64,000 nucleotides of DNA. Origin: Bacteroidales bacterium. Lineage in GTDB: Bacteria; Bacteroidota; Bacteroidia; Bacteroidales; UBA932. Under the pieces are notes generated by a model. It was not told the DNA's origin and ran no database searches. It saw nothing but the letters and a program-made list of their open reading frames with translations. Of this stretch, positions 16,939 to 26,091 are shown in pieces (within the stretch, counting starts at the first letter, position 1; each line of letters opens with the position of its first letter). The stretch covers positions 79,782-143,781 of the forward strand of contig JAGBVR010000015.1 of NCBI GenBank assembly GCA_017630215.1, read 5' to 3'. A program made the translations under genes and the position numbers.

Positions 16939-19083
16939 TTACTTTTCAAAAATCAGCACTGTGATTCCGTTCTGTCCAAGGGTCAGCTTAGAACCGTCTG
17001 CACGGACACGTACATCGCCGATCGACTCGCATTCCACGAAACGATATCCCGGCGCGGAGATTTTTCCGGATGCTCCATCAGCCTGAAGGGTGGTAGCGAC
17101 AATTGCAAGACGGTCGCCGTTCGCATATCCGCGGGCAATGATATCATCCGATGAGCAGGTGAATCCATCCATATGAACGAATCGGCCTGCTCCAAGGAGA
17201 AGTTCCGGATATTTATGACGGATGGCATTGATTCTTGCAAGATAACCCTGATAATGCGGAGTCTCATCTATAAGACCACGGCAACGGAAAATCTCGATAT
17301 CATTGACCAGTCCCTTGAGCAATGTATTGTTCGCTCTGCGCTCGACATCAGTATCATCACGAAGGCAACGGTCAGACCAGATCACCTCAGGGAAGGTATA
17401 TTTGAACCATTCAGGGAAGCTGTAAGGTTCTGCTGTAAACTCCACTATATGAACGAAGTCGCAGAACTGGGAAGTGCAGTCGCTGAGCCATTCTGTTCCA
17501 AGGCAGAACTCAGGGTCGATCGCCTTTATATGGTCACGGATTTCCTTCAGGGCCTCTGCCTTATAACGGCCAGTATATATATCCTGAACAGGGAATTCTC
17601 CGGTGATATCCCAATTAGGGAACTCCTCAGCCACACCAAGCTGGTCATAGAACACGGCATCAGCTCCGTAGGACATTGCCCTATCCGCCCACTCCAGAAG
17701 CATGTCACGCCACTCGCGGTTGGCCATATTGGCGATCGAGAATGTGCGGGTATCGTAATATCCGAGTGTGGTTCCTTCGCCTGTGAATTTGTAATGCTCG
17801 GCGAATTCTGCACCTGTATTGTCCCTGTTCACGGCTTTCTTGCCGTTTCCTTTCATATACCAGTCGCTCTCACGGTCCACCAGACGGCCGTTGTAGTAGA
17901 GCACCAGACGGTTTCCGTCGGCACGGTAGTCAGCTATAGCCTTCTTCCAGGCCTCTTCACCACCCTGAGTTTCGTCGATATAGTAGTTAGGATAGCCATT
18001 GTCCATTCCATCGCTCCACCAACCGAATGCCAGGACAGTATTACATCCGACGCTCTTTCCACAGTCATTGATACGTCCCGGAAGGTCGGTGTATCTGCGA
18101 AGATATTCGCCATACTGATGTTTGAAGATGATACGTTGCCATCCTGTCATTTCCTTCACCCACTGCGGTACATCCTTCTTGTCCCACCAAGTGCTGATCC
18201 ACTCGCGGTATATATGAGACGTCTCGGTCCATGATCCCATATAAGGTTTCAGAATGCTGGTATTATTGGTCCAGGTATCACCGCACATTGCATTTGGATA
18301 GCGATAAAAACCAGCCTCGAGGCGATCGAATACACCAGGAGCGGAAGGATATGCACGGAGTCCGTGCCAAGTCTGCTGAAGGCTCTGGTCATGGCTTCCG
18401 AAATAAAGGCCGTCTTCCTCACCGACAAATGCATAACAGTTCGAAGCGGCATGACGCGGATACTGAAGGTCGTACTGACGGAAGTACTGGTCCGGCTTCA
18501 TATAGAGGGTTTTAGGATTGACATTGACGATAAGGTCAATAGCATCGTCGTGGATCTGTCCACCTGTGTGGGTGGTGAGAAGTTTATGACCTTCAGGGAG
18601 GGACATATCCCCTACAAGAGGGTACTGAAGTTCGCGGATGATGGTATGAGGCTCATTATTTGATATAATACAGCCAAAGCGCACTCCACCGTCTTCAAGC
18701 GCGACTGTAAGAGTCAAGTCCATATTCAGAGACTTTTCTCTGTGACACAGGCCCTTATAAGCAATGGTGATGACATCCCCATCCTGCGACACCACGGGAA
18801 TATTCTCAGACGGTTCAATCTGCATTTCCTTTTCCTCGTGAGTGTTGTAGAACATTCTCCAGAGACTCGATCCACCTGCATAATTGTGTCCGGTCTTTTT
18901 ATTTCTGAAGACCAGAAGTTTTCCGTCCTCCCCTATCTTGACCTCGGCAAGGTCGTCGCTGAGGGTAAAGCCCGGTGCTGAAGAAAGAGCGTCATCTGAA
19001 GATAGTACGGTCTTCTCGGTCTTTGAACCGCTACATCCGATGAGTAGGATGATTGCAGTGGCAAGGGTTAAAATTCTTTTCAT
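16939..19083 (-). CDS. DUF6259-type glycoside-hydrolase-like lipoprotein
   Basis: 714 residues with lipobox LLIGC. A beta-sandwich N-terminal half (about 30-290, aldose-epimerase-like strands) precedes a TIM-barrel half resembling the GH36/GH31/GH101 superfamily: LAFGWWSDGMDNGYPNYYID near 370 and YGADAVFYDQLG near 490, whose Asp sits where a nucleophile would be. I assign it to DUF6259, a family without a settled activity. Acidic residues after the lipid Cys are few. It is the last gene of the ten-gene operon, 145 bases after the preceding gene across a tandem-repeat spacer. An alpha-linked sugar substrate is plausible by fold. Confidence 0.7.
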   Translation of the reverse strand: MKRILTLATAIILLIGCSGSKTEKTVLSSDDALSSAPGFTLSDDLAEVKIGEDGKLLVFRNKKTGHNYAGGSSLWRMFYNTHEEKEMQIEPSENIPVVSQDGDVITIAYKGLCHREKSLNMDLTLTVALEDGGVRFGCIISNNEPHTIIRELQYPLVGDMSLPEGHKLLTTHTGGQIHDDAIDLIVNVNPKTLYMKPDQYFRQYDLQYPRHAASNCYAFVGEEDGLYFGSHDQSLQQTWHGLRAYPSAPGVFDRLEAGFYRYPNAMCGDTWTNNTSILKPYMGSWTETSHIYREWISTWWDKKDVPQWVKEMTGWQRIIFKHQYGEYLRRYTDLPGRINDCGKSVGCNTVLAFGWWSDGMDNGYPNYYIDETQGGEEAWKKAIADYRADGNRLVLYYNGRLVDRESDWYMKGNGKKAVNRDNTGAEFAEHYKFTGEGTTLGYYDTRTFSIANMANREWRDMLLEWADRAMSYGADAVFYDQLGVAEEFPNWDITGEFPVQDIYTGRYKAEALKEIRDHIKAIDPEFCLGTEWLSDCTSQFCDFVHIVEFTAEPYSFPEWFKYTFPEVIWSDRCLRDDTDVERRANNTLLKGLVNDIEIFRCRGLIDETPHYQGYLARINAIRHKYPELLLGAGRFVHMDGFTCSSDDIIARGYANGDRLAIVATTLQADGASGKISAPGYRFVECESIGDVRVRADGSKLTLGQNGITVLIFEK

Positions 19084-19107
19084 AATAGTATTTAATTCTT
19101 ATAATAG

Positions 19108-19228
19108 ATTCTCACGTCGCTACGCTCCTCAGAATGACAATGGGAACTTCGAGCTCCTTAGAATGACAATGGAAACTTAGAGCTCCTTAGAATGACAATG
19201 GAAACTTAGAGCTCCTCAGAATGACAGG
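19108..19228. repeat. Tandem REP-like repeat (AGAATGACAATGG units)
   Basis: Four units of about 30 bases, each containing GAGCTCCTTAGAATGACAAT or a close variant, fill the spacer between two operon genes. On the minus strand the core reads TGTCATTCTGAGGAGC, the widespread 'GTCATTCTGAGC' intergenic element. Related copies are at 20793-20815 and 41298-41387. Confidence 0.75.
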
Positions 19229-20779
19229 CTATTGGCGCAACGGATTTTCAACAATGAAACGACAATACTCGAGATACATTTCCTGATCTTTCGAATCCGG
19301 CGATGTGGCAAGTTCGTACATAGCATTGGTTCCGGAATATGTGGCTATACGAGCCTTTCCGTAATAACCGGCTTCTTTAAACCTGGTCATATAGTCACGC
19401 AGCAGCTGCTTGTTGCGGGCGGCCTGCGGATTAGGTTTTCCTTTAGGCGTACCCTGAGCATCATTGTTTGTGCGGACAGTCTCAAGAACAGATGAACTTG
19501 TACGAGGCACTCCTTCTTCCCATTGGCTCCAGCCTGGCTCACCGTGCGAGCCTTCGAACTCGATTTCCATTCCGTGACTGTAGGAAGCCATCGAATTGAA
19601 TACCCAGCTCCATGATTTCTTCTGCTTTTTCTCCGGATAGTCCCAATATTTATTCGGTTGCAGCCAGGTGTAATCGATGCCCAGCTGAACGGTCATATCA
19701 TAACCGTCTGCCTGATAATACGGAATCCAATACATACCGTACTTCATTTCATGGAGATAATCGGAAACCGCAGGAAGTATCTTGTCCCATCTCTTGTACT
19801 TGTAGTTCCATCCCGAAGGCTTGGCTACCAGAACCTCTGAAAGTATATAGAAACCAGCAAGCTCAATATGCTGAGGGGCAGCCTTTTCCCAAAGTTCACG
19901 CACATAATCGATATACCATTTGTACGCAAGCACCTGGTCCGAAGCATTACTGAAATCCAGCCTGCGCCCGTACGCCTCACCCCAATATGTAGTGGAAGAT
20001 GCCTTGTCAGAAAAATACTCCAGCATGATCGGATCGGGCATCGTAATGACTACCTTATGCCTGAATGTAGGATGTCCGATACGGGCAATAGCATTTCCGA
20101 TGGTTCGGTCCATGACATCAATGACTCTTCCTTCACCAAGCCACCACTTAGCAAAATCCTCCCAGGAATCCTTTCCGGCCGACTTACCGTTTCCGTCGGC
20201 TATGCAAAGAGTGGTGCCACGGCTGTCATCCACGCCACCTATGAAGAGAAATGCTTCGTGAAGCCATTTCTCCCGTCCGTCCGAATCTTGAAAGGTCACA
20301 TGAGGTTTCAACCTGTTTTCATCCCAATCCTTAGGTGTCTTATTGGACACCCCGCCAGGTATGAGATCCAGATCCGAAAATGTCGGTATCTCCGTCCGGG
20401 AAGCCTCCCAGGAATAGAGCGAAGGAGTGGTCACGGTAAAGGAGACAATCTCGCCATAAACAGTTCCAAGCACCCCGACGCCGTAAATATTGTAATCCGT
20501 TTCCTTTTCAAGTCCTCCGATGAACAGTCGCCGTCCGTCAGCCTGGACTCCGTTCTTCACAACAAATTCCGCTGTCGGCTCTGGTTCTCCGACTTTAAGC
20601 GCCAAAGCATAGACAGCATCGGTGTTGATGCTGCGGATATCCATCAAGACTCCGTCTTGATAGAAACTGTTGAAGTTCATCTCGATCACCGGAGTCCGGA
20701 CATATTCAGGGGTCTTTTCTCTGCAAGAGATGACAAAGACGGGCAGAAGCAAGAATATACAGTATTTAAATCGTCTCAT
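19229..20779 (-). CDS. DUF4855 lipoprotein
   Basis: 516 residues, lipobox VISC. An Ig/Fn3-like domain occupies about 35-120; the rest is DUF4855, from IPTFSDLDLIPGGVSNKTP through KVVITMPDPIMLEYFSD, GMYWIPYYQADGYD and MEIEFEGSHGEPGW. The last part is nearly identical to the C-terminus of the protein at 35031-37340. DUF4855 appears to be a TIM-barrel-like domain of unknown activity; the acid-rich EIEFEGSHGE motif could be part of an active site. It lies in the SusCD operon between a second DUF4855 gene and the DUF6259 gene. The shared context suggests glycan binding or cleavage at the surface. Confidence 0.8.
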   Translation of the reverse strand: MRRFKYCIFLLLPVFVISCREKTPEYVRTPVIEMNFNSFYQDGVLMDIRSINTDAVYALALKVGEPEPTAEFVVKNGVQADGRRLFIGGLEKETDYNIYGVGVLGTVYGEIVSFTVTTPSLYSWEASRTEIPTFSDLDLIPGGVSNKTPKDWDENRLKPHVTFQDSDGREKWLHEAFLFIGGVDDSRGTTLCIADGNGKSAGKDSWEDFAKWWLGEGRVIDVMDRTIGNAIARIGHPTFRHKVVITMPDPIMLEYFSDKASSTTYWGEAYGRRLDFSNASDQVLAYKWYIDYVRELWEKAAPQHIELAGFYILSEVLVAKPSGWNYKYKRWDKILPAVSDYLHEMKYGMYWIPYYQADGYDMTVQLGIDYTWLQPNKYWDYPEKKQKKSWSWVFNSMASYSHGMEIEFEGSHGEPGWSQWEEGVPRTSSSVLETVRTNNDAQGTPKGKPNPQAARNKQLLRDYMTRFKEAGYYGKARIATYSGTNAMYELATSPDSKDQEMYLEYCRFIVENPLRQ

Positions 20780-20792
20780 GGTATGGTTTACA

Positions 20793-20815
20793 GATCCTTC
20801 GCAAAGCTCAGAATG
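20793..20815. repeat. Single REP-like unit at a gene junction
   Basis: CCTTCGCAAAGCTCAGAATGACA resembles the units at 19108-19228. It overlaps the last codons of the upstream DUF4855 gene, so the repeat seems to have contributed to the C-terminus of that protein. Confidence 0.5.
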
Positions 20816-22022
20816 ACAGTGGCTGGTTCTTCAATGGGTTTCCAACTACGAATTTACACAGTTTGTGGTAAATTTCCTTATCTTTTTCGTCTTGCGAAAC
20901 AGCAAGTTCATAAAGTCCGTTGGTTCCTGCATAGAGTACAAACGGCACCTGACCATAGAGTCCGCGGGAGCGGGCATTGTCCAGATATTCCTGAAAACGG
21001 GCTTTGTTGCGCTCCGAATAAGGATTAGGACGTCCATCCTTGAGGTTACTGAGAATGGAAGAGGTCAATGGCTCACCGTGCGTGCCTTCGAACTCAAGTT
21101 CCATTCCAAGACCGAAATCACGAATCTTCTTCTCGATCTGGTCCCATGTCCACTTGGCATCAGTCCAATAATAGTTCGGTTGCATGACCACAAGATCGAA
21201 TCCGAAATCCTGGCTGTTTTCTATACCTGGAGCCATTGCATAAGGCACCCAATAGAAGCCTTCGTTCATACTGTGGCAATAATCTGCCACTGCCTTTATC
21301 GTGACATCGTGCTCCTTGTACTCGTAACGGAAACTTCCAGGCACGGAAAGTTCTTCTGAAAGCACATAGAATCCGATGAGTTCTATATGTCTGTAACCAG
21401 CCTGCGCGAACTTTGTACGCACAGCATCGACAAGCCAAAGATACGCTTGGATGCGGTCCTGCGACTTCGAGAAGTCCATTGCCACAGCACCGATCTCTCC
21501 CCAATATACAGTATTCCTGTTCTCCCCTTTCATCGCATTTGTATAATGCTCGAAATAAACAGGGTCAGGAAGAGAGAAGATGATTCCGCGCTTCGAAGGA
21601 GGATTACCGATCCTCTTTGCCGCGGCATCTATGCATCGGTCAAGTGCGGCAAAGCCGTTTTCTTCGTCAAACCAATAATCAAGCTGCCTGAGCCAATGTT
21701 CCTTTCGTGAAGAATAACGGCCGTCATTAGCAATCGAGAATGTGACTGCATAGTCGTCATCCCAAAGCTCCATCATAATCATATTGTCAAACAGCCAATG
21801 CTCCTGACCGTTTTCGTCTTTGTAAAGAACTGTCTTTTCAAAACGCTCCTCAGTCCAAAGATAAGGGTCGCGTGCACTGTGACCGCCATAGCAGATCGCG
21901 GCATCGGCTAAAGGACGGATTTCGTCCTTTTCCCATCTGTAAAGATTTTTAGGGGTCCCGCAGGAACTAAATATCATTGCAGTGGAAACCACTGCAATGA
22001 TATTGGATAAAATATGTTTCAT
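20808..22022 (-). CDS. DUF4855 lipoprotein, short paralogue
   Basis: 404 residues from ATG 22022 (MKHILSNIIAVVS), lipobox FSSC. The frame extends to a TTG at 22049, inside the upstream gene, which is unlikely to be used. Unlike its two paralogues it lacks an Ig-like N-terminal domain: DUF4855 starts almost directly after the lipid anchor (ADAAICYGGHSARDPYLWTE). Conserved blocks include IIFSLPDPVYFEHY, MELEFEGTHGEP and a closing YELAVSQDEKDKEIY. A perfect 16-bp hairpin lies within the signal-peptide codons. The gene overlaps the 3'-end region of the preceding lipoprotein gene only by close spacing (4 bases). Activity unknown. Confidence 0.78.
   Translation of the reverse strand: MKHILSNIIAVVSTAMIFSSCGTPKNLYRWEKDEIRPLADAAICYGGHSARDPYLWTEERFEKTVLYKDENGQEHWLFDNMIMMELWDDDYAVTFSIANDGRYSSRKEHWLRQLDYWFDEENGFAALDRCIDAAAKRIGNPPSKRGIIFSLPDPVYFEHYTNAMKGENRNTVYWGEIGAVAMDFSKSQDRIQAYLWLVDAVRTKFAQAGYRHIELIGFYVLSEELSVPGSFRYEYKEHDVTIKAVADYCHSMNEGFYWVPYAMAPGIENSQDFGFDLVVMQPNYYWTDAKWTWDQIEKKIRDFGLGMELEFEGTHGEPLTSSILSNLKDGRPNPYSERNKARFQEYLDNARSRGLYGQVPFVLYAGTNGLYELAVSQDEKDKEIYHKLCKFVVGNPLKNQPLSF
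21970..22004. other. Perfect 16-bp hairpin inside signal-peptide codons
   Basis: AATATCATTGCAGTGG (21970-21985) pairs perfectly with 21989-22004 across loop AAA. On the minus-strand mRNA it begins about 18 bases after the start codon of the short DUF4855 gene and encodes IIAVVSTAMI of the signal peptide. It could slow translation initiation, or cause partial termination within the operon. Confidence 0.7.
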
Positions 22023-22026
22023 ATTG

Positions 22027-24036
22027 TTATTCAGCAATGAAACCTGCATTAAGTTTGAATACTGAGATACCTACATTCTGAATCATCACAGCCATATAGG
22101 TCTCACCGTTGATTTCACGCACCACGCAGTCACCGGTAGAGTGAGTTGCCGGGCAAGGTGAAACCACTGATGTATCCATACCGTCCTGGATAGGCGCCTC
22201 GAATACCATCTTCTGATTCTGTAGTACGCCAAGGAAGCCCTCCGGTGTGCCGTTGAAGTCAGAGATCACCTTTACAGCGCCCTTATCCTGAGCCGCTTCG
22301 AGACCTATGTAAGCGACGTACTTAAGTCCTGTCTTGGCATCCTGGAAGAAGCTGTAACCGTGAGTGAGAGGCATATTCAGATCAGCGGTCGAAGCGTACA
22401 AATTACCAGACACATTACCGAGGTAGTGAGCGCTGGCTGTAGACGACACAAGGAATCCTGCCGGAATATCCGAGCCAGCCTTAGGAGTTCCCGGATATAC
22501 ATATGCCGATCCGATGCAACCTGCCGCATCAAGAACTGAAGCATTGTAATCAAAACGTCCACGGGCATAAGCCAGACCATCAGCACCCGGCCACTCTCCT
22601 ATACGGCCATCTACCATTGCATAACGGATAATATTACCTGTATTGTAGTCCTTCAGGTAAATCTCTCCATTGTTCCAGCTGCCGAGCACGATATACTTGT
22701 CACCGAGACGACGGCCGGAATCCTCTACCATGCTGAGTGTAGGAGCGCTGTCAATACCGTTGAGCCATACATAGAAATGCAGATGCGAACCGTCACCTAC
22801 AGAGAGGCAGCATGCAGAAAGGATATCTTCGCCTGAGTTCACTGCTGGATCTTCATTAGGAATCATCCTTACGCAAGAGAGAGTGTGTGTACCTCCTGCA
22901 ATACCCTCCACATTTACATTCTTCACCTGTGCAGGATCAGTGATGCTTACTGCCTTGAGTACCGCGTCTCCTCCTGCCGACTGAGGAATGTAGATATACT
23001 GATCATCCATAGTGATATTACGAGCGTCAGAAAGGCCGAATATCGCCTGCCATGGAGTGGTCGATGATGTCGCATAGATACCCCACTGACGAGTGAAGAG
23101 CTGCGGCGGAATAGGTTCAAGTCCCTTCACGACAACATATGTAAGACCATTGTCTATCTTCACTCCGTCCACTGACATTCCGGAAACCTTGAGAGGGACT
23201 ACATATCCATCCCAGTCTCTCTTGATGAGATTTGTTTCAGGATCTGTAAGAACTGCAGTATTGACAGTCACAGGATAAAGAACATATCCCTCGCCGGCCT
23301 TGATTACAGGATCAGGACCTACAGTAACAAGTCCTTCAGGAGCGGTAACATAGTTTGTACCGTTCGCTTCATTATAAGCGGCTACAAGAGCATTATCCAC
23401 TTCGAAATCGACTGTAAGATCGATTCCAGGGATAGCCTTGTCGATACGGACTGTGATGTCCATTGTCTCTGAAGACGGTTCTGATTCCCACTCGTATGTA
23501 CGGCTGAGAAGAGTCTGCTCAGCTGTCACAGTAGAAGTAACAAGGTTGAGGATAAAGATCTGACGGCCGTCATTCACCTCAAGTCCCTCAGAACGGAGAG
23601 CCACAGGAATACAGTACTGATTCTGAGGTTCCTGCTCCATAAATGCAGCCACCTTAGCGATATCCCATGACACTGTTACCGGCTTGGTCACATCATCGAT
23701 GCCGAAAGACAGGCTCTCGGAGCTGAATGAGTAAAGATCCTGATCGTCAGGAAGCGGGAAGTACTCCACGCCATACTCTTCATTGTAATTCTTGAGGTCA
23801 AAGTTTGAAGTAGTGATGTTTACCACGCCTTCATTCATTCCCTTGCCGCTCTTGATCACGTCGATTTCATATGAACCGCCATATAGAGGGAGGGTCAGCA
23901 CATTCTCACCGGCCTTGTTGTTGAAGCCGAAAGAGTCATCAGGCAGAAAGTTGTTTCTGTCATCAGCACAAGACGCTACGGCTGTAATCGTCAGTGCAGA
24001 AAGCAAGATATTTCTGAAAATCTTCTTCATATTCAT
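22027..24036 (-). CDS. SusE/F-position lipoprotein: two DUF1735-type domains and DUF4623-like domain
   Basis: 669 residues, lipobox VASC followed by ADDRN (surface-export type). The start could equally be ATG 24030. Residues about 35-170 and 175-310 are two DUF1735-like Ig domains (VDFEVDNALVAAYNEANGTN is the characteristic repeat). Residues 320-669 match DUF4623 and align with the C-terminus of the protein at 11906 (NITMDDQYIYIPQSAGGDAV, then ITDPAQVKNVNVEG). It directly follows SusD, the place of SusE/F-type surface glycan-binding proteins, so it probably binds the target glycan. Spacing to SusD is 5 bases. Confidence 0.8.
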   Translation of the reverse strand: MNMKKIFRNILLSALTITAVASCADDRNNFLPDDSFGFNNKAGENVLTLPLYGGSYEIDVIKSGKGMNEGVVNITTSNFDLKNYNEEYGVEYFPLPDDQDLYSFSSESLSFGIDDVTKPVTVSWDIAKVAAFMEQEPQNQYCIPVALRSEGLEVNDGRQIFILNLVTSTVTAEQTLLSRTYEWESEPSSETMDITVRIDKAIPGIDLTVDFEVDNALVAAYNEANGTNYVTAPEGLVTVGPDPVIKAGEGYVLYPVTVNTAVLTDPETNLIKRDWDGYVVPLKVSGMSVDGVKIDNGLTYVVVKGLEPIPPQLFTRQWGIYATSSTTPWQAIFGLSDARNITMDDQYIYIPQSAGGDAVLKAVSITDPAQVKNVNVEGIAGGTHTLSCVRMIPNEDPAVNSGEDILSACCLSVGDGSHLHFYVWLNGIDSAPTLSMVEDSGRRLGDKYIVLGSWNNGEIYLKDYNTGNIIRYAMVDGRIGEWPGADGLAYARGRFDYNASVLDAAGCIGSAYVYPGTPKAGSDIPAGFLVSSTASAHYLGNVSGNLYASTADLNMPLTHGYSFFQDAKTGLKYVAYIGLEAAQDKGAVKVISDFNGTPEGFLGVLQNQKMVFEAPIQDGMDTSVVSPCPATHSTGDCVVREINGETYMAVMIQNVGISVFKLNAGFIAE

Positions 24037-24041
24037 TCTGA

Positions 24042-26027
24042 TTAGAATCCGTAGTTCTGTGTAAGGTTGGTCATCTCGGCAAGCTGATCCGAGTCAAATG
24101 GGAAGAGGTAGTCTCTCTTGGTGAACTTAGCATGCTTAGCAAGCGGGAAGTCTTCGCTTGAACGAACCCAAGAATCGTGATAATCCACAGGATCATTAAG
24201 ATTGAGGGTCCAGTTCAATGTCGGGAAGTTCTGCTCTGCAGTCATCCAACGGGTATTGTCATAGAAGTGCATAGGGCCCTCTATAGCGAACTCGATCATC
24301 TTTTCCTGCTTGAAACACCATCTGAGAAGCTGCGGATCTGATGCGATGCCCGGATAAGCCTCTTCGAGATTATTGAGGCCGGAACGGTTACGAATCTTAT
24401 TGAGATACTGGATGGCTTCATTGTAATCACCTGTCTCGATACAGCACTCAGCATAGTTGAAATAGATTTCCGCAAGACGGAAAGCTGGATACACGTAGTG
24501 AATCTGCTGATAATCAGATCCCACATCCAAAGGATTGTCAGCCTTGTAGAGACGTCTCCATGCATAACCGAAATAGTTGTTGGTCGAAGTCTGGTCCCAA
24601 CGCTGGCAGAGTGCACCGGAACCTCTCCAGAAATGACATCTCATATCTTCAGCTGTCCAGGTTGTAGACGATGTCTTAGGATTTGTCATAGTCTTGAGGC
24701 TAGGGTCGCAAGGCCAATAATATCCGTTCGGTACGAGTGAGGCATAGTAGCGTGGTTCACGTCCGAGCGTAGAATTATGCGCCTCGAACTCACCTGCCCA
24801 CTCTGCTTCGAACTGAGTAGTCATGCTGAAACCTTCTGCCATGTAGCCGGCCTGTTCGTCGATGACAGGCTTCGAGTAATCATCCATTCCGGTGGTTCTG
24901 TCATAGCCTGTCACAGGGTAACGGCCAGATTCATACATAGCATAAGCATCCACGAGCTTGAATGAAGGAGTGAGTGACTGCCATCCCTCGACTGTGATGT
25001 TACGAGGAGCGCAAGCACCTACAAATCCTCCTGAACGGCCGAGCCAGTCATCGTAGAAGTTCATCCACCATCCCCAGATAGTCTCTTCGTTCCACTGCTT
25101 GAAGAAGATATTCTGATATGCGCGGATACCGTCAACGAACTTGTCGCCGGTTGCCTCTGTACCTGCCTGGACAAGGCTGTAATAGTTAAGGTCGATAAGA
25201 TCCTTGGCAGCTTTTTTCGCCGCCTCCCATTTGGTGGCGTCATAGTTCTGGGGGAAGATCTCATTGCCGTAATAGTTGGTCATGCCGGCATAGAGCTTGT
25301 TGCCGTTATACAGTGGAGATGCCACATAAAGGAGCACTCGTGACTTGAGAGCCATAGCGGCGCCCTTGGTAGCGCGTCCCATATCTGAACCTTCCTGAAG
25401 ACCGACCTCTGTAATGCTCATAGGGAGCACCTCGATACACTTGTCGAGCTCGCTTACGATGAAGTCGACATTCTCCTCAAGAGTATTTCTGTCAAGCTGA
25501 GCACCCATTACATCAGAAGGAGCCGCCTGGTCACCCCATACGATTACAGGACCGTATGTACGGAAAAGGCAGAAATAGTAGAATGCACGCATGAAACGGG
25601 CTTCTGCCTTCATATATTCACGTACTGACTCGTTATCCTCCATATTAAGGTGAATATTGTCGATGACAAGTGTACAGTGAGCGATCGCCTTGTAATAGTT
25701 CTCCCAAAGGTTGTATCCTGTAATGGAAGCCGGGCTGTAGTCACCTACACGAAGGTCGAAGACATTGTTCGCATAAGCGGATGCATTGACCTGTCGTGCA
25801 TCAGTACGGCCTGAGAATCCTCCTTCTGTGGTAGCATCCACCGGATTTTCTTCCTTAGGAAGGTAGGCGTACATATGTGCCGCAAGCTGACGAGCTGTTC
25901 CTCTCTTGCTGAACATCTCCTCTATGGTCGCCTGGTCCTGAAGCTCCACATCGAAGTAAGAGTCGCAAGACACCGCGCCAAGCGCAAGCACAACGAATGC
26001 TGAAATTGTATATAATGCTTTTTTCAT
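24042..26027 (-). CDS. susD-like: SusD/RagB-family outer-membrane lipoprotein
   Basis: 661 residues, lipobox AVSC. It shows the SusD plan: an N-terminal TPR-like helical region (MKAEARFMRAFYYFCLFRTY is the signature helix) and the C-terminal family domain with RLAEIYFNYAECCIETGDYN and IQYLNKIRNRSGL. SusD lids bind the oligosaccharide over the SusC barrel. At the upper end of the family's length range. It lies 64 bases downstream of SusC and is co-transcribed with it. The sequence does not reveal ligand specificity. Confidence 0.95.
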   Translation of the reverse strand: MKKALYTISAFVVLALGAVSCDSYFDVELQDQATIEEMFSKRGTARQLAAHMYAYLPKEENPVDATTEGGFSGRTDARQVNASAYANNVFDLRVGDYSPASITGYNLWENYYKAIAHCTLVIDNIHLNMEDNESVREYMKAEARFMRAFYYFCLFRTYGPVIVWGDQAAPSDVMGAQLDRNTLEENVDFIVSELDKCIEVLPMSITEVGLQEGSDMGRATKGAAMALKSRVLLYVASPLYNGNKLYAGMTNYYGNEIFPQNYDATKWEAAKKAAKDLIDLNYYSLVQAGTEATGDKFVDGIRAYQNIFFKQWNEETIWGWWMNFYDDWLGRSGGFVGACAPRNITVEGWQSLTPSFKLVDAYAMYESGRYPVTGYDRTTGMDDYSKPVIDEQAGYMAEGFSMTTQFEAEWAGEFEAHNSTLGREPRYYASLVPNGYYWPCDPSLKTMTNPKTSSTTWTAEDMRCHFWRGSGALCQRWDQTSTNNYFGYAWRRLYKADNPLDVGSDYQQIHYVYPAFRLAEIYFNYAECCIETGDYNEAIQYLNKIRNRSGLNNLEEAYPGIASDPQLLRWCFKQEKMIEFAIEGPMHFYDNTRWMTAEQNFPTLNWTLNLNDPVDYHDSWVRSSEDFPLAKHAKFTKRDYLFPFDSDQLAEMTNLTQNYGF

Positions 26028-26091
26028 TTTTCTATTTAATTATTTTTTGTCCCTGACCGGGACGGCTTCGAAAACTGAAGTTTTCTCGCTG

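Noticed and set aside
17173-18234. Open frame of 353 codons opposite the DUF6259 gene
   Set aside because: It lies fully antisense to a well-supported gene, has no recognisable domain and a composition expected from reading the complement of that gene.
19108-19228. CRISPR-like short array
   Set aside because: Units of about 30 bases follow each other without spacers. The sequence belongs to a REP-like intergenic family, and there are no cas genes.
19868-21028. Open frame of 386 codons opposite the DUF4855 genes
   Set aside because: It spans the antisense of two homologous genes and the repeat between them. No start region, signal or domain is apparent.
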